Part shown: positions 1 through 5,325 of the stretch, piece by piece | Layout: each line of letters starts with the position of its first letter | Position numbering within the stretch: the first letter of the stretch is position 1 | Assembly (NCBI GenBank): GCA_937915975.1 | Contig: CALGGL010000348.1 | Span: 1 to 7,621 of the forward strand | DNA length: 7,621 bases | Reading direction: 5' to 3' | Origin: an uncultured Lachnospiraceae bacterium | GTDB taxonomy: Bacteria; Bacillota; Clostridia; Lachnospirales; Lachnospiraceae | Translations under genes and position numbers: made by a program | The notes under the pieces: model-generated | What the model was told of the DNA's origin: nothing | What the model saw: the letters and a program-made list of their open reading frames with translations, nothing else | Database searches by the model: none

Positions 1-1
1 G

Positions 2-1711
2 TTTACGGGTATAAAATTCGGAGAAGATGAAAAAAGAGATGAGCTTGGAATGGAGGATATGTTTTCAATAGATGAGGAAAAAATGCAGGAGGCATTTAAA
101 ATCGATGAGAGTGCGCTTGCCTTTGATTTCTCGGGAATTGATATAAATGGTGCGGATCTTTCCTCGGTTGTAAATCCAAGTGATTTTAATCTTGACTTGC
201 CGGAGCTTTCCGACGCAGAGATAGCAAATATGATAAGCGGTGTTAAGTTTAATATGTCTGAGGATGCACAGCGTGAGATGTTTAATCAGATTCTTAACGG
301 ATATATGGCATATGCCGCAAACGATCCTTCGACCGATTATGCAAATATGCAGTCGGCGATAGGTGATTACTTAAATACCGAGGGCGCAAGAAAGATAATT
401 ACGGATAATGTAAGAGATATTATTCAGTCTTCGGGACAGCAGATTATAAGTACCGAGGAGTTGGCGTCTCTCGGAAGCAGTCTTTTGACAGGATACTCTA
501 CATGGGCTGTTTCAAGCGGATATATTACGCCTGAGGATATGCAGTCGCATATCGGTGAATATCTGGCAACCGAGGAGGCACAAGCTATTATTAATCAGGC
601 TGAAAACAGTATGCTCAATAACCTGATGTCTATTTCCGTATCGGACGAACAGATTAATAAGCTGATGGGACAGCTATATACAGGATATATATCATATGCA
701 TCGCAGAATAATATGCCGGATCCGACGAAGCTGTTGCCGTCATTTTCCGATTATTTGTCTACCCCTGAGGCAACTGCAATAATTATGGATGGAGTGTCAA
801 AAAGTTTAGATACCTCTGAGCTTGAAAAACGTATGGCACAGACTATGGGAAGTTATTCTCAGGAAATGTCGGTAAGTATTGCAAAGGGTATGGAAAATAT
901 GATGCAGAGTGCTATGTCGATACTTGGAAGTCAAATAAAGGCGGGAATGGAAAGTGCTATGGGAAGCATGGGAGAAAGCATGGAGAATGCATTTTCCTTT
1001 GACGAGGAAGCGTTTGCCGAGGCAATAACCTTAAATATGACGGAGCAGGAGATGAGCGAGCTTTTTAATACCATGTTAAGTGATGAGTCTTCAAGCTATG
1101 AGGGCAATTTAAGAAAGCTGTCCTATATAGAAACAGACAAGCCGAATTCCATTACCATATATCCGATTGATTTTGAGAGTAAGGAAAAAATAAAAGAAAT
1201 ATTGGATTCATATAATGAGCGTATGAAGCTTGAGGACGAGGATAAGGTTATTGTGTACACTGATATTGTAGGTACGCTGATGAGCTCTGTTACGGATATT
1301 ACCAATGCGATTACATATGTACTTATAGCATTTGTATCCATATCGCTTGTTGTTTCATCCATTATGATAGGAGTTATCACTTATATCAGTGTATTGGAAA
1401 GACGTAAGGAAATCGGTATACTTAGAGCTATCGGTGCGTCAAAGCATAATATATCACAGGTGTTTAATGCAGAGACCTTTATAATCGGATTGCTTGCCGG
1501 TATTATGGGTATTATAGTGACACTTATACTGATAGTACCGATTAATCATATAATTGCATCATTTACTGACCAGCCTATAAGGGCGGCGCTTCCGTTCTTT
1601 GGAGGAGTCTCCTTAGTATTGCTTTCCGTGATACTTACCTTAATCGGCGGAATAATACCGTCACGTAAGGCGGCAAAGAGCGATCCGGTGGCGGCACTTA
1701 GGACTGAATAA
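2..1711 (+). CDS. FtsX/MacB-type ABC transporter permease with repeated extracytoplasmic region (5' end outside window)
   Basis: This is the C-terminal part of a large ABC permease. The frame is already open at base 2, so the first ATG inside the window (base 50) is probably internal. Residues below are counted from that ATG. The C-terminal end is a classic FtsX domain: a membrane segment at about 419-445, then the cytoplasmic motif ERRKEIGILRAIGAS (450-464), two more membrane segments at about 475-500 and 515-537, and the ending PSRKAAKSDPVAALRTE, typical of MacB/LolC-like permeases. Before it lie about 400 residues without membrane segments, presumably outside the cell. They contain three 64-residue repeats (about 70-261) and a Met-rich helical stretch (about 260-315). 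Such permeases work with a separate ATPase and usually move peptides, lipids or lipoproteins, or act as mechanotransmitters, rather than import small nutrients. The partner ATPase is not in the window, and the substrate is unknown. The nitroreductase gene follows closely. Confidence 0.9.
   Translation, partial: FTGIKFGEDEKRDELGMEDMFSIDEEKMQEAFKIDESALAFDFSGIDINGADLSSVVNPSDFNLDLPELSDAEIANMISGVKFNMSEDAQREMFNQILNGYMAYAANDPSTDYANMQSAIGDYLNTEGARKIITDNVRDIIQSSGQQIISTEELASLGSSLLTGYSTWAVSSGYITPEDMQSHIGEYLATEEAQAIINQAENSMLNNLMSISVSDEQINKLMGQLYTGYISYASQNNMPDPTKLLPSFSDYLSTPEATAIIMDGVSKSLDTSELEKRMAQTMGSYSQEMSVSIAKGMENMMQSAMSILGSQIKAGMESAMGSMGESMENAFSFDEEAFAEAITLNMTEQEMSELFNTMLSDESSSYEGNLRKLSYIETDKPNSITIYPIDFESKEKIKEILDSYNERMKLEDEDKVIVYTDIVGTLMSSVTDITNAITYVLIAFVSISLVVSSIMIGVITYISVLERRKEIGILRAIGASKHNISQVFNAETFIIGLLAGIMGIIVTLILIVPINHIIASFTDQPIRAALPFFGGVSLVLLSVILTLIGGIIPSRKAAKSDPVAALRTE
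257..832 (+). repeat. Three tandem 64-residue protein repeats inside the permease ectodomain
   Basis: Translating this stretch gives three consecutive units whose landmarks are exactly 64 residues (192 bp) apart. The Gly-Tyr pair occurs as NGY, TGY, TGY at residues 83-85, 147-149 and 211-213 (counted from the ATG at 50). The block GDYL, GEYL, SDYL falls at 105, 169 and 233, each followed by Thr/Ser-rich and Glu/Ala-rich residues and an Ile-Ile pair. A partial fourth start is visible at about 328-343: LNMTEQEMSELFNTML resembles FNMSEDAQREMFNQIL at 67-82. The DNA copies have diverged, so this is an old protein-level duplication. The predicted character is helical. No function is known to me. 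Confidence 0.8.
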
Positions 1712-1720
1712 TATAAAAAA

Positions 1721-1724
1721 GGAG
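1721..1724 (+). promoter_or_regulatory. Ribosome binding site that fixes the nitroreductase start
   Basis: GGAG at 1721-1724, preceded by an A-run, lies 8 bases before the ATG at 1733 but only 2 bases before an in-frame TTG at 1727. The ATG is therefore the chosen start. Confidence 0.75.
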
Positions 1725-1732
1725 AATTGGGT

Positions 1733-2392
1733 ATGGATATTTTAGAAGCAATTGAAAAAAGACACTCGGTAAGATCCTATAAGGATGAACCTGTTGCAGA
1801 GGATGTTAGAACAAAGCTGGATGCCTTTGTTGAGGAATGTAAAAATGAAAGCGGTCTTTCAATAAAGGTTGTATATGACGATCCGGAGATATTTGATTCA
1901 AAGCTTGCACATTACGGTAATTTTAAAAATGCGAATAATCTTATCATAATGGCAGGAGATAAGAATACGGATAATGATGAAAAATGCGGTTACTATGGAG
2001 AAAAAATTGCTTTATATGCACAGACTCTCGGGCTTAATACCTGCTGGGCAGCTCTTACATTTAGCAGAGGTAAGGTCAGAAAGATGCTTGATGAGGGTGA
2101 CAGGTTATGTGTAGTTATAGCCTTTGGATATGGTGAAACTGATGGTGTGGAAAGAAAGAGCAAGAGCATAGAAGAGGTTGTGGCTTCTAAAGGAGATATG
2201 CCGGATTGGTTTGAAAAAGGTGTTAAGGCGGCTCTCCTTGCACCTACAGCAGTCAATCAGCAGAAGTTTAAATTTGGCATTAAGGACGGTAAGCCTGTGG
2301 CTGTTGTATCAGGCAGAGGACCTTGCGTTAAGGTGGATCTTGGAATTGCAAAATATCATTTTGAGGTTGCAACAGGCAGGAAAGTGTGCTAA
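1733..2392 (+). CDS. Nitroreductase-family flavoprotein (TM1586-like)
   Basis: This 219-residue protein begins MDILEAIEKRHSVRSY, the typical N-terminal nitroreductase motif in which the basic RHSVR residues contact the FMN phosphate. A second family landmark is APTAVNQQKF at 170-179, corresponding to the A-P-S-A-x-N-x-Q motif of the group. A helix containing GYYGEKIALYAQTLGLNTCW (86-105) matches the usual core and dimer helix. The order, with the N-Q-Q motif late in the chain, fits the TM1586-type putative nitroreductases. No signal peptide is present, so it should be cytoplasmic. It probably carries out NAD(P)H- and FMN-dependent reduction of an unidentified small molecule. The start follows the 3' end of the permease by 21 bases, suggesting one transcript. 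No terminator is visible after the stop, and the B12 riboswitch begins 28 bases later. It lacks the early features of BluB, so a role in lower-ligand synthesis is not supported. Confidence 0.85.
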   Translation: MDILEAIEKRHSVRSYKDEPVAEDVRTKLDAFVEECKNESGLSIKVVYDDPEIFDSKLAHYGNFKNANNLIIMAGDKNTDNDEKCGYYGEKIALYAQTLGLNTCWAALTFSRGKVRKMLDEGDRLCVVIAFGYGETDGVERKSKSIEEVVASKGDMPDWFEKGVKAALLAPTAVNQQKFKFGIKDGKPVAVVSGRGPCVKVDLGIAKYHFEVATGRKVC

Positions 2393-2395
2393 TAT
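2367..2395 (+). promoter_or_regulatory. Possible promoter for the riboswitch-cbiK transcript
   Basis: TTGCAA at 2367-2372 and TAATAT at 2390-2395 are separated by 17 bases; each matches the sigma-A consensus at 4 of 6 positions. Transcription would start near 2402, just before the riboswitch P1 stem. It overlaps the end of the nitroreductase gene. The match is only moderate, and read-through from upstream is the alternative. Confidence 0.35.
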
Positions 2396-2420
2396 ATGCG
2401 AATGAAAATTAGATACATGC

Positions 2421-2672
2421 GATAGTCGGTGCCGATAGACGAAGATTATGCTTATCTTATTTTACATATGGGATGCTGCATATGATAATGTCTTGACGTT
2501 AAAAGGGAAGCAGGTGTGAATCCTGCACGATCTCGTCACTGTATTAGAGGAGTATGGGATATGTGCAAATATATGTATTTAAACAGCATATTTTTGCAGC
2601 CACTGATAATTAATTTATTGGGAAGGTATATCCTGTATGTGGATGCTTAAGCCAGGAAACCTGCCGATTATT
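2421..2672 (+). ncRNA. Cobalamin (B12) riboswitch aptamer
   Basis: The core AAAAGGGAAGCAGGTGTGAA begins at 2501. The hairpin GCAGG/CCTGC follows, and then CGTCACTGTA at 2534-2543, close to the conserved GCCACTGT. The B12 box AGCCAGGAAACCTGCC lies at 2650-2665. The closing stem P1 can be drawn with nine pairs, 2421-2429 with 2664-2672, including two G-U pairs. Between core and B12 box there is a long variable region (about 2544-2649), which makes this aptamer rather large at 252 bases. These aptamers bind adenosyl- or other cobalamins and normally reduce expression of the downstream gene when B12 is plentiful. The regulated gene is the CbiK lipoprotein, whose start lies 171 bases after the aptamer. 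Which cobalamin form is bound cannot be told from what I see. Confidence 0.93.
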
Positions 2673-2825
2673 TAGGGTACAGGGATAAAATCCCGGATTA
2701 CGAGGCATTAATCGTACCGTCAAAACACGAATTATTTCGGGTTCTTCTTTTAATGTCTTTTACTCTTATGTAGAAGACTATTTTATTTTATGGATTTTAT
2801 TTTCGTACTTGCGTTGTATCACATT
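2673..2825 (+). promoter_or_regulatory. Riboswitch expression platform (candidate)
   Basis: Immediately after P1 a compact three-way junction can be drawn. GGTAC 2676-2680 pairs with GTACC 2714-2718, enclosing GGGA 2682-2685 with TCCC 2691-2694 and GATTA 2696-2700 with TAATC 2709-2713. TAATCG (2709-2714) can instead pair with CGATTA (2665-2670), which is part of the 3' strand of P1, so the two arrangements exclude each other. A short hairpin, CGAA/TTCG at 2728-2739, is followed by a T-rich run (2742-2751) that could be a weak terminator, but its stem is poor. Whether control is by termination or translation is not settled. This is inference from hand pairing. Confidence 0.45.
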
Positions 2826-2827
2826 AA

Positions 2828-2833
2828 AGGAGG
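2828..2833 (+). promoter_or_regulatory. Ribosome binding site that fixes the cbiK start
   Basis: A perfect AGGAGG lies 10 bases before the ATG at 2844. An in-frame ATG at 2790 has no such site and would put 18 extra residues before an otherwise ideal lipoprotein signal, so the start at 2844 is preferred. Confidence 0.85.
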
Positions 2834-2843
2834 AAATATTATT

Positions 2844-3881
2844 ATGAGAAAGAAACTTTTGGTACTTGCACTTGCAGGATGTATGGTGCTTGCAGCAGGC
2901 TGTGGAAAGGATGAGTCTGACAAGGAGACTACTACAGCAGAGGAGACAACAACAGAGGCAGTCACAGAAGCTACAGAGGAAGAAACCAAAGAGGCTACAG
3001 AGGAAGTTACTGAGGAAGCAGAGGAGGAAGATGAGGAGGATTACACTACTGGTGATGCAAGCCTTGATAATCCTTTGAATCAGGATGATATAGGTGAATC
3101 AGAGCTTTTGGTTGTAAGCTTTGGTACAAGCTTTAATGATAGTAGAAGACTTACAATCGGTGCCATCGAGGGAGCTCTTGCAGATGAGTTTACTGATTAC
3201 AGTGTACGTAGAGGCTTTACAAGTCAGATTATAATCGACCATGTAAAGAGCCGTGACGGTGAGGTTATAGATAATGTAGGTGAGGCTCTTGACAGAGCTG
3301 TTGCAAATGGTGTTAAGACACTTGTTGTTCAGCCTACACATCTTATGGATGGTTATGAGTATAATGATTTGGTTGATGAGATTAGTCAGTATGCAGATGC
3401 ATTTGATCAGATTAGCATAGGTGAGCCTCTTCTTACTACAGATGAGGATTTTGAGGCTGTTGCAGAGGCTATCGTTGCAGCAACAAGTGAGTATGATGAC
3501 GGTAAGACTGCAATCTGCTTTATGGGACATGGTACCGAGGCTGATTCAAACGGTGTATATGCTCATATGCAGGAGGTTCTTGATGAACTTGGATATGAGA
3601 ATTACTTCATCGGTACTGTTGAGGCAGAGCCAAGTCTTGAGGATTTAATTGCAGCAGTAGGCGAGGGTGAATACGAAAGAGTCGTTCTTGAGCCTCTTAT
3701 GGTTGTAGCAGGTGACCATGCTAACAATGATATGGCCGGTGATGATGAGGATTCATGGAAGTCAGCCTTTGAAGCAGAGGGCTATGAGGTTGTATGTGTA
3801 TTAAGAGGTCTTGGTGAATTCGAAGATATCCAGAAGCTTTATATCCAGCATGCCCAGGAGGCTATAGATAAGCTTAATTAA
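2844..3881 (+). CDS. cbiK: CbiK-type sirohydrochlorin cobaltochelatase, lipoprotein form
   Basis: This 345-residue protein has a lipoprotein signal, MRKKLLVLALAGCMVLAAGC, with lipobox LAAGC and predicted lipidated Cys20. A Thr/Glu-rich acidic spacer covers about 27-67. The CbiK domain begins at about 87 (ELLVVSFGTSFNDSRR). Family motifs are VQPTHLMDGYEY (162-173), FMGHGTE with His229, GTVEAEPS with Glu260, and VVAGDHANND with His292. The spacing His-31-Glu-32-His agrees with the metal-binding His/Glu/His set known from Salmonella CbiK and the periplasmic Desulfovibrio CbiK, so the site looks intact. Known members insert Co2+ (or Fe2+) into sirohydrochlorin in the early-cobalt B12 pathway, normally in the cytoplasm. 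Here the enzyme should sit on the outer face of the membrane. A B12 riboswitch precedes it, and lipoproteins and an importer follow, which suggests work on scavenged tetrapyrroles. The direction of the reaction and the natural substrate are not shown by the sequence. Confidence 0.92.
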   Translation: MRKKLLVLALAGCMVLAAGCGKDESDKETTTAEETTTEAVTEATEEETKEATEEVTEEAEEEDEEDYTTGDASLDNPLNQDDIGESELLVVSFGTSFNDSRRLTIGAIEGALADEFTDYSVRRGFTSQIIIDHVKSRDGEVIDNVGEALDRAVANGVKTLVVQPTHLMDGYEYNDLVDEISQYADAFDQISIGEPLLTTDEDFEAVAEAIVAATSEYDDGKTAICFMGHGTEADSNGVYAHMQEVLDELGYENYFIGTVEAEPSLEDLIAAVGEGEYERVVLEPLMVVAGDHANNDMAGDDEDSWKSAFEAEGYEVVCVLRGLGEFEDIQKLYIQHAQEAIDKLN

Positions 3882-3897
3882 TATATTAAAGTATGTA

Positions 3898-4124
3898 CGG
3901 TCGAAGCAGATTATCTGTGACTGACAAGCATATGTGTAACTTGCCATCAATTTATGAAATCAGGGTATATGCCATCTCTATATTAGCACGAAATCGATAA
4001 ACTCGCTTCGTTCAGACATATCGATTTCTGAGCTAATATATTGATGCCATATTGCTGATTTTACACAAATTGGGCAAAATGTTACACATATACTTGTCAC
4101 TCGCAATTTAATCTGCTTCGACCG
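3898..4124. repeat. 227-bp long inverted repeat (MITE-like or intergenic hairpin element)
   Basis: The ends are a perfect 16-bp inverted repeat: CGGTCGAAGCAGATTA at 3898-3913 against 4109-4124. Pairing continues inward: 3922-3940 with 4081-4099 (17 of 19), 3941-3945 with 4073-4077, 3957-3963 with 4055-4061, 3979-3987 with 4032-4040 (9 of 9) and 3990-3999 with 4019-4028 (10 of 10). The apical loop is AACTCGCTTCGTTCAGACA at 4000-4018. Nearly the whole 227 bases therefore folds into one long imperfect hairpin. It has no gene of its own. It starts 17 bases after the cbiK stop and ends just before the promoter of the next gene. It could be a non-autonomous mobile element, and its transcript could also end or stabilise cbiK mRNA. 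I see no clear target-site duplication. Confidence 0.85.
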
Positions 4125-4131
4125 ATATAGT

Positions 4132-4160
4132 TTCGAATTTGATTGTTGATATGTTATAAT
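4132..4160 (+). promoter_or_regulatory. Promoter of the tandem-domain lipoprotein gene
   Basis: A perfect TATAAT at 4155-4160 is preceded by TG one base upstream (TGTTATAAT, an extended -10). At 17 bases spacing the -35 position reads TTCGAA (4132-4137), a weak match, which an extended -10 can tolerate. It lies directly after the long inverted repeat and about 60 bases before the start codon. Confidence 0.65.
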
Positions 4161-4223
4161 ACTATTCACATAAGCCAATATAAGAATATTATAAATTAGA
4201 AAAATGTAAGAGGAAAGAAAACT

Positions 4224-5189
4224 ATGAAAAAGTTTTTAAGCAAGGCTGCTATTGTATCATGTTTTATAGCACTGGGATTGACAGGTTGTGGTAATAATAA
4301 GAAGGATGATACAACTGCTGTAAGCGAAACAGAAATTACAGAGGAGGCTACAACAGGGGATGCGGCAGCAGAAACCGAAGCTGATACCGAAGAGGCTACT
4401 GCATCGGATTCTTCGGATAAGGTTGCCGATGCTTCAGAGATGACAACTATTGATGAGGTTGTTGAAGAGGGTATGGTGCCTGTATATGCAGATCAGGTTA
4501 ATGATGGAGTATATGATGTTACTGTTTCTTCCAGCTCATCTATGTTTAAGATTGTAAGCTGTGAATTGACTGTAGCAGACGGTAAGATGACTGCAACCAT
4601 GCATATGAGTGGTACAAGCTATCTTTATCTCTATCCGGGAACAGGCTTGGAAGCAGTAGATGCAGATGAAGCGGATTACATTCCGTTTGATGAAGCGGAG
4701 GACGGTTCACACAGCTTTGAATTTCCTGTAGAAGCTTTGGATGAGGGTATACCTTGTGCTGCATACAGCAAGAATAAGGAAAAATGGTACGACAGAACCA
4801 TACTTTTCCGTGTGGATTCACTTCCTATAGATGCCTTTAAGGAAGGTGTATTTACAACAGTTGATTCTCTTGGACTTTCAGACGGAAATTATTCTGTAGA
4901 GGTAAGTCTTGCAGGCGGTTCAGGTAAGGCAAGCGTTGATTCACCGGCTGACATTAAGGTAGAAAACGGAGAATGTATCGCAACTATAGTATGGAGCAGC
5001 CCGAATTATGATTACATGGTTGTAAACGGTGAGAAATATCTGCCTGTTAATACAGAGGGTAATTCTGTATTTGAGATACCTGTAACCATATTTGATAAGA
5101 ATATGAAGGTTATAGCAGATACAACTGCTATGAGTGAGCCTCATGAGATTGAATATATGCTTAATTTTGACTCGTCGACTGTTAAATAA
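4224..5189 (+). CDS. Lipoprotein with two tandem beta-rich domains, family uncertain
   Basis: This 321-residue protein starts MKKFLSKAAIVSCFIALGLTGC, with lipobox LTGC and predicted lipidated Cys22. An AGGAAAG ribosome binding site precedes the ATG by 6 bases. A Thr/Glu/Ala-rich acidic spacer runs to about residue 70. Two related domains follow, about 93-198 and 219-316. Shared landmarks are DGVYDVTV and DGNYSVEV at the starts, VADGKMTAT and VENGECIAT, YIPFD and YLPVN, HSFEFPV and SVFEIPV, and the endings RTILF and EYMLNF. The alternating pattern suggests beta-sandwich domains. The layout recalls NEAT haem-binding domains, but I do not see the NEAT signature residues clearly, so that is only a guess. 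Its place between CbiK and a BtuF/FecB-type binding protein suggests capture or relay of a tetrapyrrole or metal at the surface. It has its own promoter, so it need not follow the riboswitch. Confidence 0.85.
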   Translation: MKKFLSKAAIVSCFIALGLTGCGNNKKDDTTAVSETEITEEATTGDAAAETEADTEEATASDSSDKVADASEMTTIDEVVEEGMVPVYADQVNDGVYDVTVSSSSSMFKIVSCELTVADGKMTATMHMSGTSYLYLYPGTGLEAVDADEADYIPFDEAEDGSHSFEFPVEALDEGIPCAAYSKNKEKWYDRTILFRVDSLPIDAFKEGVFTTVDSLGLSDGNYSVEVSLAGGSGKASVDSPADIKVENGECIATIVWSSPNYDYMVVNGEKYLPVNTEGNSVFEIPVTIFDKNMKVIADTTAMSEPHEIEYMLNFDSSTVK

Positions 5190-5233
5190 TATTTTGAATT
5201 TTTACTTATTAAAAACTGGAAAACAATCTGTAG

Positions 5234-5262
5234 TTTACAATTTATGATTAAATGATAATAAT
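5234..5262 (+). promoter_or_regulatory. Likely promoter of the substrate-binding lipoprotein gene
   Basis: TTTACA at 5234-5239 and AATAAT at 5257-5262 each match the sigma-A boxes at 5 of 6 positions, with a 17-base spacer. The region is very AT-rich, which raises the chance of a fortuitous match. Confidence 0.45.
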
Positions 5263-5274
5263 TTATGATTAAAT
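5239..5274. repeat. Direct repeat of 15 bp at 21-bp period over the promoter
   Basis: AATTTATGATTAAAT occurs twice exactly, at 5239-5253 and 5260-5274. The start-to-start distance of 21 bases is about two helical turns, so both copies face the same side of the DNA. They cover the spacer, the -10 and the early transcribed region of the likely promoter, which suits a repressor operator. No known binding motif is matched convincingly. Confidence 0.6.
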
Positions 5275-5283
5275 AATAGATTT

Positions 5284-5299
5284 AAACTGATTACAGTTT
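5284..5299. repeat. Small palindrome upstream of the binding-protein gene
   Basis: AAACTG at 5284-5289 and CAGTTT at 5294-5299 form a perfect 6-bp inverted repeat around ATTA. It would lie in the leader about 27 bases before the start codon. It could be an operator half-site or a minor hairpin; the short length makes chance possible. Confidence 0.3.
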
Positions 5300-5325
5300 T
5301 CAGACAGCTTATAGGATAATGAAAA

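Noticed and set aside
1733..2392. Nitroreductase as BluB, the 5,6-dimethylbenzimidazole synthase, because of the nearby B12 riboswitch
   Set aside because: BluB has an RRDVR-type start followed early by an APS-type motif. Here the APTAVNQQ motif is near the C-terminus, and the gene lies before the riboswitch in a different transcript context.
2178..2405. Alternative + strand frame of 75 codons overlapping the nitroreductase 3' end
   Set aside because: It is out of frame with the supported flavoprotein, has Leu/Arg-rich shadow composition and lacks a ribosome binding site.
2790..2843. cbiK start at the upstream ATG 2790
   Set aside because: It would put 18 residues before a perfect lipoprotein signal and lacks a ribosome binding site, while AGGAGG is well placed for 2844.
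3099..3530. Reverse-strand open frame of 143 codons opposite cbiK
   Set aside because: It lies wholly inside the strongly supported CbiK frame, its translation is a Cys/Ile/Leu-rich low-information string, and it has no convincing ribosome binding site.
3978..4178. Reverse-strand open frame of 66 codons across the long inverted repeat
   Set aside because: Most of it is encoded by the hairpin arms and loop, and it runs through the promoter of the next gene. It shows no protein family features.
5251..5267. Fur-box-like sequence at TGATAATAATTTATG
   Set aside because: The left half matches the Fur consensus well but the right half matches only about three of seven positions, so it is not called.
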